NCBI RefSeq assembly: GCF_003347595.2
Contig: NZ_QCZK02000059.1
Location: 1-64,000, forward strand
Reading direction: 5' to 3'
Length of the DNA: 64,000 nucleotides
Source: Botryobacter ruber
GTDB lineage: Bacteria; Bacteroidota; Bacteroidia; Cytophagales; Hymenobacteraceae
Shown: positions 1 to 8,264 of the stretch, one piece after another
Numbering within the stretch: position 1 is the stretch's first letter
How the letters are laid out: every line of letters begins with the position of its first letter
Program-made: the position numbers and the translations under genes
Notes under the pieces: generated by a model
What the model was told of the DNA's origin: nothing
Seen by the model: the letters and a program-made list of their open reading frames with translations, nothing else
Databases searched by the model: none

Positions 1-186
1 ATCGCTTCTTAAAAGTTTGGTCGCTTCTAAGATACGCTACAACTCTACTTTTTAATCAAGCTATATCCCCTTCTTATATCCGTTGCAACAAAGTCACCAA
101 CAACTAATAACTAATAAACTTTAAAAGCTCCCGAATATTTATCAATTTTGCGGTTTATTTATCCATCCAACCTAGTAGACAACGCA

Positions 187-1710
187 ATGCAACTGAGCGA
201 ACAGGAACTACGCAGACGCCACGAGCGCGAAGAGCTCGAAAAATTGGGGATCAACCCCTACCCTTCCGAGCTATTTGAAGTTACTGCCACTGCCAAAGAA
301 ATAAAGCAAAATTTCGATAAGGAACAGAACACCTACCAGGAAGTGAGCCTGGCAGGCCGCCTGATGAGCCGCCGCATCATGGGCAAAGCCTCTTTCGCCG
401 AACTCATGGACAGCTCGGGCCGCATCCAGATTTATGTGTCGCGCGACGATATTGCACCCGGCGAAAATAAGGACCTGTACAATACCGTGTTCAAGAAAAT
501 GCTGGACATCGGTGACTTTATCGGCATAAAAGGATACGCGTTCGTAACACAGGTGGGCGAAACATCGGTGCATGTAACCGAATTGAAGCTGCTCACCAAG
601 TCGCTGAAGCCACTGCCCATTGTAAAGCGTGAAATAGACGAAAACGGAAACGAAGTAGTACACGACGGTTTCACCGACCCGGAACTGCGTTACCGCCAGC
701 GCTACGTAGACCTGATCGTAAACCCGCACGTGCGTGATACTTTTAAGAAACGTACCCAGTTGGTAAACACCATGCGCAGCTTCCTGAGCGACAAAGGCTA
801 CCTGGAAGTGGAAACACCTATCCTGCAGCCGCTGTACGGTGGCGCCGCTGCCCGTCCGTTTAAAACGCACCACAACACGCTGGACATGACGCTGTACCTG
901 CGCATTGCCAATGAGCTGTACCTGAAGCGCCTGATTGTGGGTGGTTTTGATGGCGTGTTCGAGTTTGCCAAAGACTTCCGCAACGAAGGCATGAGCCGCT
1001 TCCATAACCCGGAGTTCACGCAGGTGGAACTGTATGTTGCCTACAAAGATTACAACTGGATGATGGATTTGGTGGAAGAGATGGTAGAGAAAGTAGCAAT
1101 GGCGCTGCATGGCACCACCAAAGTGCAGGTAGGCGACAACGTGATCGACTTCCAGCGTCCCTGGAAACGCTTTACCATGTTCGAAGCCATCGAGCACTTC
1201 ACCAAAATTGATATTTCTGAAATGGAAGAGCCGCAGCTCCGAGAAACGGCAGAGAAGCTGGGCATCCGCATCGATCCGAAACTGGGCAAAGGCAAAATAA
1301 TAGACGAGATTTTTGGAGAGACTTGCGAGCCTTACCTTATCCAGCCAACTTTCATTACGGACTACCCGGTAGAGATGAGCCCGCTGGCCAAGAAACACCG
1401 CAGCAAGCCGGGTTTGGTTGAACGTTTCGAAGCTATCTGCAACGGCAAGGAAATCTGCAACGCCTTCTCCGAACTGAACGACCCGATCGATCAGCGCGCC
1501 CGCTTTGAAGAGCAGCTGGAGTTGGGCAAACGTGGCGACGTAGAAGCGATGGTGCTGGACGAAGACTTCCTGCGCGCCCTCGAGTACGGCATGCCGCCAA
1601 CCGCAGGACTTGGCATTGGTATCGACCGCCTGGCCATGATCATGACCAACTCCTACTCTATCCAGGACGTGCTCTTCTTCCCGCAAATGAAACCGGAGAA
1701 AGCAGATTAA
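187..1710 (+). CDS. lysS: Lysyl-tRNA synthetase, class II
   Basis: Charges tRNA-Lys with lysine in the cytoplasm. The protein has an N-terminal OB-fold anticodon-binding region (about residues 50-150) and a class II catalytic core. Motif 1 lies around VETPILQPLYGGAAARPF, motif 2 is FRNEGMSRFHNPEFTQVE, and motif 3 near the C-terminus is GLGIGIDRLAMI. From the ATG at 187 the length is 507 aa, normal for bacterial LysS. An in-frame TTG at 148 would add 13 residues that do not look like the family, so I prefer the ATG. The gene stands alone on the plus strand, and a strong hairpin follows the stop codon. Identification is secure. Confidence 0.96.
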   Translation: MQLSEQELRRRHEREELEKLGINPYPSELFEVTATAKEIKQNFDKEQNTYQEVSLAGRLMSRRIMGKASFAELMDSSGRIQIYVSRDDIAPGENKDLYNTVFKKMLDIGDFIGIKGYAFVTQVGETSVHVTELKLLTKSLKPLPIVKREIDENGNEVVHDGFTDPELRYRQRYVDLIVNPHVRDTFKKRTQLVNTMRSFLSDKGYLEVETPILQPLYGGAAARPFKTHHNTLDMTLYLRIANELYLKRLIVGGFDGVFEFAKDFRNEGMSRFHNPEFTQVELYVAYKDYNWMMDLVEEMVEKVAMALHGTTKVQVGDNVIDFQRPWKRFTMFEAIEHFTKIDISEMEEPQLRETAEKLGIRIDPKLGKGKIIDEIFGETCEPYLIQPTFITDYPVEMSPLAKKHRSKPGLVERFEAICNGKEICNAFSELNDPIDQRARFEEQLELGKRGDVEAMVLDEDFLRALEYGMPPTAGLGIGIDRLAMIMTNSYSIQDVLFFPQMKPEKAD

Positions 1711-1732
1711 CCTGTCAATTCCTGAAAATAAA

Positions 1733-1785
1733 AAAAGGAGAAAGCCTGCATGACCTGCAGCCTTTCTCCTTTTCTTTTTTCAGCC
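1733..1785. terminator. Bidirectional hairpin terminator after lysS
   Basis: A 12-bp stem (AAAAGGAGAAAG with its complement) surrounds a short loop and is followed by a T-rich run; the A-run on the 5' side gives a T-run on the other strand. It sits between the convergent lysS and YtxH genes, so it probably ends both transcripts. Confidence 0.8.
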
Positions 1786-1792
1786 GTTCTGT

Positions 1793-2191
1793 TTACAGCA
1801 CATGTTTGTCTACTGTACCCGATCCTGCAGTAGTGCTTCTGTTTGCAGGTCCGTTCAGTTCCTGGTTGGATGGTGGCGCCTCATGGGCTCGTCTCCCGGT
1901 CCAGGAATTCATTTTGTCTTTGTAGGTAGCCATGGCCTTATTCATCTGGTCGCCCACTTTAGCTGCGGAGTTTGCAATCTGCTTCCGCATTTCTCTACCT
2001 CTTTCCGGTGCCAGCAGCATGCCGGCGAGTATGCCAACACTGGCGCCAGCCAAAAGCCCGACTGCCAACTTACCACTTCCGCTGCTGCCTTCGCTGGCAT
2101 CAGAATGCATATGAGTGTCTCTTTGTTTGAACTGGCGAACTGAGGAGTTTGTATAATTTCCTTTTGATTCCCCTAATGATCTTATTTCCAT
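1793..2191 (-). CDS. YtxH domain protein (paralog 1 of 3)
   Basis: Small protein of 132 aa with a hydrophilic N-terminus, one glycine-rich hydrophobic segment (GLLAGASVGILAGMLLAPE, about residues 44-63), then an amphipathic region typical of the YtxH family. YtxH proteins are single-span or membrane-associated general-stress proteins whose biochemical role is not known. The APERGREMRKQI stretch after the segment is the family hallmark. An internal ATG (residue 28) could be the true start, since the first residues look unlike the two paralogs. It is the most downstream of three YtxH paralogs on this strand. The family call is good; the start is uncertain. Confidence 0.8.
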   Translation of the reverse strand: MEIRSLGESKGNYTNSSVRQFKQRDTHMHSDASEGSSGSGKLAVGLLAGASVGILAGMLLAPERGREMRKQIANSAAKVGDQMNKAMATYKDKMNSWTGRRAHEAPPSNQELNGPANRSTTAGSGTVDKHVL

Positions 2192-2313
2192 ACGCGTTTG
2201 CTTTTATTATTTTCAGGTTTTGTTTTCATACTTCCGCCGCACCTGGGTACGGGGTTCTATATTAACGGGAGACAATGCCGAAAGTTGAACTTTCAGGCGA
2301 CATTAAGTTACTA

Positions 2314-2356
2314 AAAAGTAAGAGTCTGCTCCTCCTGAAGCAGACTCTTACTTTTG
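2314..2356 (-). terminator. Hairpin terminator after YtxH paralog 2
   Basis: A perfect 17-bp stem (AAAAGTAAGAGTCTGCT and its complement) with an 8-nt loop. On the minus strand the stem ends in a T-run. It lies just downstream of the gene at 2410-2784. Confidence 0.85.
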
Positions 2357-2409
2357 GCTAAAAATATTTAAAGCCAGTAACGGATACAATAAATTGTCCC
2401 GATTAAAAA

Positions 2410-2784
2410 TTATGCACCTGCACCAGTACGCGGACCAGCAGCAGTTCCACCGCCGCCTGTAGCGCCGGTAGATGTAGAAGCAGTGCCGGCACCTGTTGTG
2501 GTAGATGCTGTACCAGAAGTAGCTCCAGTAGAAGCACCACCATTACCTGTAACAGAAGCAGCTTTTTTGTTCAGGTTATCCATTACATCGCTGCTCATGT
2601 TTTTGATTTCATCCAGACCTGCCTGAAGGTTTTTCTCAAGATCTTTGCTAAGCTTGGAAGCCCACTTTTTCACACCGGTTCTGGTTGCTTCACCAGTATC
2701 CGGGGCCATCAGCAAACCTGCTATAACACCGGCACTGGCTCCTGCCAATAAAGCCAATATAATCTTTCCGCTATTGTCTCTCAT
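2410..2784 (-). CDS. YtxH domain protein with Ala/Gly/Thr/Ser-rich tail (paralog 2 of 3)
   Basis: 124-aa protein. The N-terminal glycine/alanine-rich hydrophobic segment (ILALLAGASAGVIAGLLMAP, about residues 9-28) is followed by DTGEATRTGVKKW and an amphipathic stretch, matching the YtxH family. The last 45 residues are a low-complexity tail of Ala, Gly, Thr and Ser with no predicted fold. It shares the hydrophobic segment with its neighbours at 1793 and 2968, indicating local duplication. It has its own downstream hairpin, so the three paralogs may be expressed separately. The role is probably in stress response or the envelope, by family only. Confidence 0.82.
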   Translation of the reverse strand: MRDNSGKIILALLAGASAGVIAGLLMAPDTGEATRTGVKKWASKLSKDLEKNLQAGLDEIKNMSSDVMDNLNKKAASVTGNGGASTGATSGTASTTTGAGTASTSTGATGGGGTAAGPRTGAGA

Positions 2785-2922
2785 AGTTTTGAAGTGATTA
2801 GAATTGATGATAAGTTATCTTTTAGTTCTTAGTTGATTATTATTTCGTATAACGTGGAAGCAATGTATTAAGTTATATCTATAAAACAGAATATTTTCAT
2901 ACACTTTTAAAAAATATAAAAA

Positions 2923-2948
2923 AGCCCAGCCTGTTAGCAGCTGAGCTC
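2923..2948 (-). terminator. Probable terminator after YtxH-CsbD gene
   Basis: An imperfect 8-bp stem (AGCTCAGC/GCTGGGCT on the minus strand) is followed by a run of T residues. It is located directly 3' of the gene at 2968-3357. Confidence 0.6.
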
Positions 2949-2967
2949 TTATGCTGTTGCCGGTATC

Positions 2968-3357
2968 TTATAAATCGGAAATAAGCTTTACTATTTCATT
3001 TTTGGTTTTTCCCAGCTTACGCTGCAAACGCCCGAACAACTCGTCTTCCTGACCTTCTTCGTACAGCAGGTCGTCTTCGGTAAGTTCACCGTAATTTTGT
3101 TTTAGCTGGCCTTTTACGTCGTCCCAGGAGCCGTGCATCACCAGGCTGCTGCCAGGCTCTGTCACTCTTCTTTTTTCGAGGCTGTCCATCCACTTTTTCA
3201 TCGTCCGCTCCAGGTCTTTGCCTGCTTTTGTAAAGCTGCTCTTTAAGCTATCGCGGGTGAGGCGCCCGTTATCCGGTGCCAGCAATACGCCTGCTACAAT
3301 GCCTGCGCCAATACCTGCCAGTGTTGCCAGCAGAATTTTTCCTTTGTCGTCGTTCAT
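2968..3357 (-). CDS. YtxH-CsbD fusion stress protein (paralog 3 of 3)
   Basis: 129-aa protein with two parts. Residues 1-30 hold the YtxH-type segment (ATLAGIGAGIVAGVLLAPD). Residues 77-127 match the CsbD general-stress family (WDDVKGQLKQNYGELTEDDL, then YEEGQEDELFGRLQRKLGKT). CsbD-like proteins are small, charged and induced by general stress in several bacteria; their molecular role is unresolved. Fusion to YtxH would tether the CsbD part to the membrane. It is the first of three YtxH paralogs reading leftwards. Confidence 0.85.
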   Translation of the reverse strand: MNDDKGKILLATLAGIGAGIVAGVLLAPDNGRLTRDSLKSSFTKAGKDLERTMKKWMDSLEKRRVTEPGSSLVMHGSWDDVKGQLKQNYGELTEDDLLYEEGQEDELFGRLQRKLGKTKNEIVKLISDL

Positions 3358-3589
3358 GATGTTATTTTTTGTTGTTTGATCCGGGTTGGCGATAGATAGA
3401 CTTATACCCTACTGCCCCCGATTTGTTACGATTTTATGTCATCAGTTAACATACGGCAACAGCTTTACTTGGTTAAAAAATGCATGACCTGCCCTGCGAA
3501 GGAAACAGCAGCAAGCTTTTTCGTATTTTTTTGATGCATTAGAAACAACTTATCCGTATATAGCAAAACACTATACTTCTGAATGCACC

Positions 3590-3835
3590 ATGAAAATTAA
3601 CTTTATTCTGGCAGTCCTTTTTGTTGTCCTCGGCAGCACTTCCGGCTGCGACAACGCCGAAACAAACTGCATCGACGAAAGCAAAATAGATCCTGATAAA
3701 ATCTGCACGGCAGAATACAAGCCGGTGTGCGGCTGCGACGGGAAAACCTACGGCAATGCCTGCGAAGCAGACCGGGCAGGGGTAACTTCCTACGAAGAAG
3801 GCGCCTGTGCCGAAACGAACCAAGAAACACCATAA
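3590..3835 (+). CDS. Kazal-type protease inhibitor lipoprotein
   Basis: 81-aa secreted lipoprotein. A signal peptide ends at a lipobox with Cys20 (GSTSGC). The mature part carries six cysteines in a Kazal-like arrangement, including the conserved core PVCGCDGKTYGNAC and the closing YEEGAC, consistent with three disulfides. Kazal domains inhibit serine proteases by a substrate-like loop; bacterial versions are usually assumed to protect the envelope, which is inference here. The following cupin gene starts close to or within its end, so the two may be co-transcribed. Confidence 0.85.
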   Translation: MKINFILAVLFVVLGSTSGCDNAETNCIDESKIDPDKICTAEYKPVCGCDGKTYGNACEADRAGVTSYEEGACAETNQETP

Positions 3836-3854
3836 TACTGAAAACAAACATACC

Positions 3855-4229
3855 GTGACTGAAAAGAAGTACACCAAGCAAACCAAACCCTTTAAAGTGC
3901 CCACCACCGATGGGAAATTAATTGAAGAGCATTTTGGTTATGCCTCTACCCACACCCCCGGTTTTAGTGTGGCACACATGATAGCGCCGCCTCATTGGGG
4001 CGAGCCGCATCAGACACCCGAATTTGACGAAATATCCATCGTAATAAGAGGCAAACAATTAGTGGAGGTGGATGGCGAGGAAGTAGAGGTAAATGCCGGC
4101 GAAACCATACTGGTTAAAGCCGGTGCCCGCGTGCGCTATTCAAATCCTTTTGACGAAGAAACCGAATACTGGTCTGTCTGTATTCCTGCCTTTGATATTG
4201 CTACCACGCACCGGGAGGATGGCGAATGA
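3855..4229 (+). CDS. Cupin domain protein
   Basis: Small cupin of about 124 aa from the GTG at 3855. An in-frame GTG at 3807, inside the Kazal gene, would give 140 aa with a basic, poorly folded extension. The beta-barrel signature is visible as HWGEPHQTPEFDEISIVIRG and later VNAGETILVKAGARVRY. The His and Glu residues of the first motif could bind a metal. The substrate is unknown: single-domain cupins range from sensors to small-molecule enzymes. It converges on fabI across an intergenic region made almost wholly of inverted repeats. Confidence 0.75.
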   Translation: MTEKKYTKQTKPFKVPTTDGKLIEEHFGYASTHTPGFSVAHMIAPPHWGEPHQTPEFDEISIVIRGKQLVEVDGEEVEVNAGETILVKAGARVRYSNPFDEETEYWSVCIPAFDIATTHREDGE

Positions 4230-4281
4230 CAATGTGCTGATTTTTTAATGTGCTGATGTGCTAAACAGTGCAGGCTAAGCA

Positions 4282-4371
4282 GCAGCGGGTGTGGTGGCAG
4301 GCGCAGTAAATAAATTTGCACCACTGCAGCACAAAAAAACAGCATAGCACCTGCCACCACAGCCACAGCTG
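4282..4371. repeat. Dispersed palindromic element, inverted pair (locus 1)
   Basis: Copies at 4282-4306 and 4347-4371 match the core TGTGGTGGCAGG and its complement CCTGCCACCACA, separated by about 40 nt. It lies between two convergent genes. One of ten loci of the same element in this window. Confidence 0.85.
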
Positions 4372-4392
4372 TTCCTCATTCCTTTGGCAAAA

Positions 4393-4431
4393 ACAGAAGA
4401 GGCTGCCCCAAACCGGAGCAGCCTCTTCTGT
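4393..4431 (-). terminator. fabI terminator
   Basis: A perfect 14-bp stem (ACAGAAGAGGCTGC and complement) with an 11-nt loop. On the minus strand it is followed by TTTTT, as expected for an intrinsic terminator of fabI. Confidence 0.82.
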
Positions 4432-4479
4432 TCTTGCTGCTGTTCAAATAGCACAGCAGCACATTAAAAAATCAGCACA

Positions 4480-5292
4480 TTACTTGCTGATCATTTCCAC
4501 GATGCCTTCTGAGATACCCATGCTCGAGAAGCCGCCATCGTGCATCAGGTTTTGCATGGTTACCATTTTGGTGAGGTCGGAGAAGAGCGTGATGCAGTAG
4601 TCGGCACACTCCTGGGCAGAAGCGTTGCCCAGCGGCGACATTTTATCGGCATATTCATAGAACGCATCGAAACCACCCACACCGGTACCGGCAGTCGTTT
4701 TGGTCGGTGACTGTGAAATGGTATTTACGCGCACTTTTTTCTGCATTCCTAAGCGGTAGCCATAGTTGCGGGCTATCGACTCCAGCACGGCTTTCGCCTG
4801 CGACATATCGGTGTAGTCAGGGAACACACGCTGGGCTGCGATATACGACAAGGCTACAATAGATCCCCACTCGTTCAGGGCATCCTGCTTCTCGGCCACG
4901 TGCATTACTTTGTGGAAAGAGAGGGCCGATATGTCCAGCGTTTTCAGGAACCACTCGTAATTCAGGTCGCCGTATGTTCTGCCTTTACGGATGTTGGGGC
5001 TCATGCCAATGGAGTGCAGCACGAAGTCAATTTTGCCACCCAGGATTTCCTGCGCTTTGGTGAACAGGTTTTCCAGGTCTTCTACTGAAGTTGCATCAGC
5101 AGGAATTACCTCTGCGTTGCATTGTTCTGCCAGCTTTTTAATCTCGCCCATGCGCATGGCCATTGGCGCGTTGGTGAGTACAAACTCAGCGCCTTCTTCC
5201 TTTGCACGAAGTGCTACTTTCCAGGCAATAGACTTTTCGTCCAGTGCGCCGAATATGATTCCTTTCTTTCCTTTAAGTAAATTATAGGACAT
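4480..5292 (-). CDS. fabI: Enoyl-[acyl-carrier-protein] reductase (NADH), FabI type
   Basis: Catalyses the last reduction of each fatty acid elongation cycle in the cytoplasm. The 270-aa protein is a classical FabI short-chain dehydrogenase. Its N-terminal nucleotide-binding segment is GIIFGALDEKSIAW, the HSIG motif is near residue 93, and the catalytic pair is Tyr160 and Lys167 (YTDMSQAK, the Tyr-x6-Lys spacing specific to FabI), with another conserved Tyr at 150. Length and motifs are complete. It lies 80 bp downstream of recN on the same strand and has its own terminator. Confidence 0.95.
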   Translation of the reverse strand: MSYNLLKGKKGIIFGALDEKSIAWKVALRAKEEGAEFVLTNAPMAMRMGEIKKLAEQCNAEVIPADATSVEDLENLFTKAQEILGGKIDFVLHSIGMSPNIRKGRTYGDLNYEWFLKTLDISALSFHKVMHVAEKQDALNEWGSIVALSYIAAQRVFPDYTDMSQAKAVLESIARNYGYRLGMQKKVRVNTISQSPTKTTAGTGVGGFDAFYEYADKMSPLGNASAQECADYCITLFSDLTKMVTMQNLMHDGGFSSMGISEGIVEMISK

Positions 5293-5372
5293 ATCTTTAT
5301 GTATATTTTTTAGTTGCCTTTTTTGCGTTTGCTCCTGTTTTCAGAAACAGGACAGCAATATAGTAAAACTCT

Positions 5373-7052
5373 TTATAGCGAAAGCAATTCCTTTGCACTT
5401 TGATATGCATTTGCGCTCGGATTGGCACCGGCAATCATGTGGGCGATCTCATTTACACGTTCTTCGGCATCCAGTTTCCTAACACGGCTTACGGTGCGCT
5501 CTTCCAGGTCGTGCTTGTATACAAAGTAATGCGAGTTGCCCTGGGCTGCGATCTGTGGCAAGTGGGAAATGGCAATGATCTGGTGCTTCTGCGCCATCTG
5601 CTGCATCATACGGCCCACTTTTACGGCCACCTCCCCGGAAATACCCGTGTCTATTTCATCAAACACAATGGTAGGCAGGGCAGTTTTATCGGCCAGCATG
5701 TACTTCACGCTCAGCATCAGGCGCGAAAATTCACCGCCCGAGGCTGCTTTTACCAGGCTCTGTGGGGTTGCGCCTTTGTTGGCACTGAACAGGATGCTGA
5801 TTTCATCGGTACCGGTAGCAGAAGGCGCTGTGGCAGTGTGCTGGATCACGATGCGGGCATTGGGCATGCCCAGCTCCGCCAGCAGGCTGTACAGTTCCTT
5901 CTCAAATTTACCGAACACCGACTTCCGCCGCTCCGATAACAGCTTTGCTTTCTCCAGCACGACCTGCTCGGCGGCTGCCATGGCTTTTTTGGTTTCGGCA
6001 ATGCTGGCATCGATATTCAACACGCTGTTTACCTTCTGCTCCAGCTCTTCCTGGATAGCCAGGAGTTCGGCAACCGTTTTTACCTGGTGCTTGCGCTGCA
6101 GCGTGTAGAGCAGGTTGAGGCGTTCATGCACTTCTGCCGCGCGCGCAGGGTCTGCTTCTGTTTTTCGCTCGGCGTCTTCGAGTTCTCCGGCAATATCAAC
6201 CAGCTCAATCATGCAGCTCTCGGTGCGACTGCGCAGTTCTTCGTATTTCGACGAGAACTGGGCCAGCTGCCCCACCAGGTAAGCCGTGTCTTTTAAAGCA
6301 GAAGTAATGTTAAACTCCGATTCGGTGAGGTACTGCACCGCCTGGGTCAGCTTTAGTTTGATATCTTCGGCATTTTCCAGCTCCTTCAGCTCTGCCTCCA
6401 GCGCGTCCTGTTCGTCTGCCTCCAGCTTTGCCTCGTCCAGTTCGTTGAGCAGGAACGAGTGGTAATCCAGCTCCTTCTGCGACTGCGCCAGCTGGTCCTG
6501 CAGCTTGCGGTAAGCCGATTCCAGTTTTTTGTAATGACGGTAAGCTTCGTTGTAATCTTTCAGGTAGGTGGTATTGCCTGCGTAAATATCCAGCGAGGTG
6601 TTGCCGGCATACACATCCAGGATGTTGAGCTGATAGCTGGTATCGCCGAGCTGCAGGGTATCGTGCTGCGAGTGGATGTCCATCAGGTTATCGCCGATGC
6701 TGCGCATCACGTCCAGCGTTACCGGCGTGTCGTTTACAAACGCGCGCGATTTGCCGCTGGGGCTGATTTCCCGCCGCAGGATACATTGGTTATCAAAGTC
6801 CAGGTCTTCGGCTGCAAAAACTTCCTGCAGGTTGTAAGAGGAAATATCGAACACCCCCTCTATCACGCACTTCTCCTGCTGGTTAAACAGCAGCTTGCTA
6901 TCGGCACGGTTGCCCATCAGCAGCCCTATGGCGCCCAGCATAATGGATTTACCTGCTCCCGTTTCGCCGGTAATAATGTTGAGCAACGGCGAGGGGTGCA
7001 TCTCCAGTTGCTCTATCAGGGCGTAATTTTTTATTTTGAGATCTACCAGCAT
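5373..7052 (-). CDS. recN: DNA repair protein RecN
   Basis: SMC-like ATPase involved in double-strand break repair. The 559-aa protein has an N-terminal Walker A (GETGAGKS, about residues 29-36), a long central coiled coil rich in Glu, Lys and Leu (about 150-370), and a C-terminal ABC signature region (ASGGEFSRLML) followed by Walker B (TIVFDEIDTGISG). The length is typical. It follows the small gene at 7056 by 3 bp and is the last gene of the bamD-rpoZ-coaBC-DUF4835 run. The call is secure. Confidence 0.95.
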   Translation of the reverse strand: MLVDLKIKNYALIEQLEMHPSPLLNIITGETGAGKSIMLGAIGLLMGNRADSKLLFNQQEKCVIEGVFDISSYNLQEVFAAEDLDFDNQCILRREISPSGKSRAFVNDTPVTLDVMRSIGDNLMDIHSQHDTLQLGDTSYQLNILDVYAGNTSLDIYAGNTTYLKDYNEAYRHYKKLESAYRKLQDQLAQSQKELDYHSFLLNELDEAKLEADEQDALEAELKELENAEDIKLKLTQAVQYLTESEFNITSALKDTAYLVGQLAQFSSKYEELRSRTESCMIELVDIAGELEDAERKTEADPARAAEVHERLNLLYTLQRKHQVKTVAELLAIQEELEQKVNSVLNIDASIAETKKAMAAAEQVVLEKAKLLSERRKSVFGKFEKELYSLLAELGMPNARIVIQHTATAPSATGTDEISILFSANKGATPQSLVKAASGGEFSRLMLSVKYMLADKTALPTIVFDEIDTGISGEVAVKVGRMMQQMAQKHQIIAISHLPQIAAQGNSHYFVYKHDLEERTVSRVRKLDAEERVNEIAHMIAGANPSANAYQSAKELLSL

Positions 7053-7055
7053 AGG

Positions 7056-7286
7056 TTAAAATGCCGCTTCTTTATCGTAAATAATTTCATCAATTTGCTC
7101 CAGAGGCACCACATGCCGGATACTGCGCCTGTCCATCAGCTCCAGTTTATCCAGGTTAAATCTTCTGATCCTGCCCTGGTAAACAGCTTTGGAGCGCAAT
7201 ATTACCTGCACCAGCGGTTGTTGCTGCAGGTGAGGAAGCTGGTCTGGAACGTTTTTTCTTAGGACCCGGATCTGGCGTTTTCCCAT
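7056..7286 (-). CDS. Small conserved protein, possibly Sm-like fold
   Basis: 76-aa protein with no firm family assignment. It ends 3 bp before recN on the same strand and starts about 70 bp after the DUF4835 gene, so it is very likely co-transcribed. After a basic N-terminus (GKRQIRVLRKNV) there is an alternating hydrophobic pattern: VQVILRSKAVYQGRIRRFNL, then KLELMDRRSIRHVVPLEQ and IDEIIYD. This resembles the five-strand Sm/Hfq-like barrel, in which one short segment ends in a conserved G and the last strand follows a V-P-L-x-x-I pattern. The fold is inferred from pattern only; the function is unknown. Confidence 0.6.
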   Translation of the reverse strand: MGKRQIRVLRKNVPDQLPHLQQQPLVQVILRSKAVYQGRIRRFNLDKLELMDRRSIRHVVPLEQIDEIIYDKEAAF

Positions 7287-7358
7287 GTTGTTTCTTATTC
7301 AGGGGCAGCAGCGGCTACCCCACGTGAAGATACGGGCTTTCCGCGAGATTCGGAAAGG

Positions 7359-8264
7359 TTAGCGCTTGAGCAGCACTTCGTACTTGGAGTTGTTGGTGGG
7401 GTCTACCTGCGAAAGAATGGCGTAGGCCGCCTGTTTATCGGCAGGGGCAGCCGTTTTGAACATGTTCACCAGCTCATCGGACTTGGCATCGAAGAACGAC
7501 CGGATTACCGCCGCTCCCGGCTTTAACTGCGACAGCTTCTGGATCGCCTCCAACGTCCCCAACACCGACTTACGCGCTTTCTCCGGGCTTTCGATCATCA
7601 GGTCGAGGCCCTGGCGATGCATGTTATAGATACCTTCGCGGAACGGAACAAACTGCGGGTCCTGCAGGTTGTCGATCATCCAGTAGCGGTTGCGGTTCCC
7701 CTCGAAGGCTTTCCAGCCCGGGTAGTTGGCTCCCTGCGAGGCAGCTAAATTGAGAATGCTCCTGGCCCTGTCGTAAGCAGGCGCCCCTCCTAATCGGCTA
7801 AAGCTGTCGTTGTCCATCCCGATGATCATGTAGGCATAAAAGGCCAGCATCGACGACAGGTTGGAGGTGTAGCTGTTTTCGGCAAAGTCGAGGGGTTGCG
7901 CCGTGTTGAACTGGAACAGCCATTCTTTATCGATAAAAGAGAAGAGAGTGCTCTCGTAGCCGGTGCCATACGCCGGCCTTACCGACACCACCTGCACATT
8001 GGCCCTGAAAGTCCCGATTTCGGGCATCTCGGTCAGGTTGATTAGCAGGCGGCACTTGATGCGTTCTTCGGTGCTGTAGGTCTGGTCGGTCCAGCGGCGG
8101 TTGTTCATGAACTCGAAAATGCGGTTCTGCATATCGGCAAACAACGTCCGGTCGGTATACTGCACCTGCTCGCTGTTCACCACCACATCACACTGCAGCT
8201 CCTGTGCATGTACACGCACAGCTGCTACCAACACCAACAGTAAAACAAGTACTTTCTTAAGCAT
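7359..8264 (-). CDS. DUF4835 family secreted protein
   Basis: 301-aa protein with a cleavable signal peptide (leucine/valine-rich, ending VHAQ about residue 21). The rest is soluble and hydrophilic, with Bacteroidota DUF4835 hallmarks such as QNRIFEFMNNRRWT, ENSYTSNLSSMLAFYAY and GNRNRYWMIDNLQDPQF. No catalytic motif is evident. In Bacteroidota this family usually sits between coaBC and recN, as it does here, and overlaps the coaB stop by 8 bp. It probably acts in the periplasm or outer membrane; the role is unknown. Confidence 0.85.
   Translation of the reverse strand: MLKKVLVLLLVLVAAVRVHAQELQCDVVVNSEQVQYTDRTLFADMQNRIFEFMNNRRWTDQTYSTEERIKCRLLINLTEMPEIGTFRANVQVVSVRPAYGTGYESTLFSFIDKEWLFQFNTAQPLDFAENSYTSNLSSMLAFYAYMIIGMDNDSFSRLGGAPAYDRARSILNLAASQGANYPGWKAFEGNRNRYWMIDNLQDPQFVPFREGIYNMHRQGLDLMIESPEKARKSVLGTLEAIQKLSQLKPGAAVIRSFFDAKSDELVNMFKTAAPADKQAAYAILSQVDPTNNSKYEVLLKR

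Larger units (their letters stand above)
4231..4481. repeat. Outer 33-bp inverted repeat filling the cupin/fabI gap
   Basis: Arms at 4231-4263 and 4449-4481 are reverse complements over 33 nt with one mismatch (each contains GTGCTGATTTTTTAATGTGC or its complement). The left arm begins 1 nt after the cupin stop; the right arm reaches the fabI stop codon. The interior holds the 25-bp dispersed element pair and the fabI terminator. Confidence 0.9.

Noticed and set aside
271..1686. Long 471-aa minus-strand ORF opposite lysS
   Set aside because: Shadow of a well-conserved gene; its Phe/His/Val-rich, low-motif protein matches no family.
3539..3907. 122-aa minus-strand ORF opposite the Kazal gene
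   Set aside because: Cys/Phe/Val-rich shadow ORF; the plus-strand Kazal lipoprotein has a clear signal peptide and domain.
5333..5352. Terminator after recN
   Set aside because: An 8-bp stem TCCTGTTT/AAACAGGA is present upstream of fabI, but there is no T-run on the minus strand.
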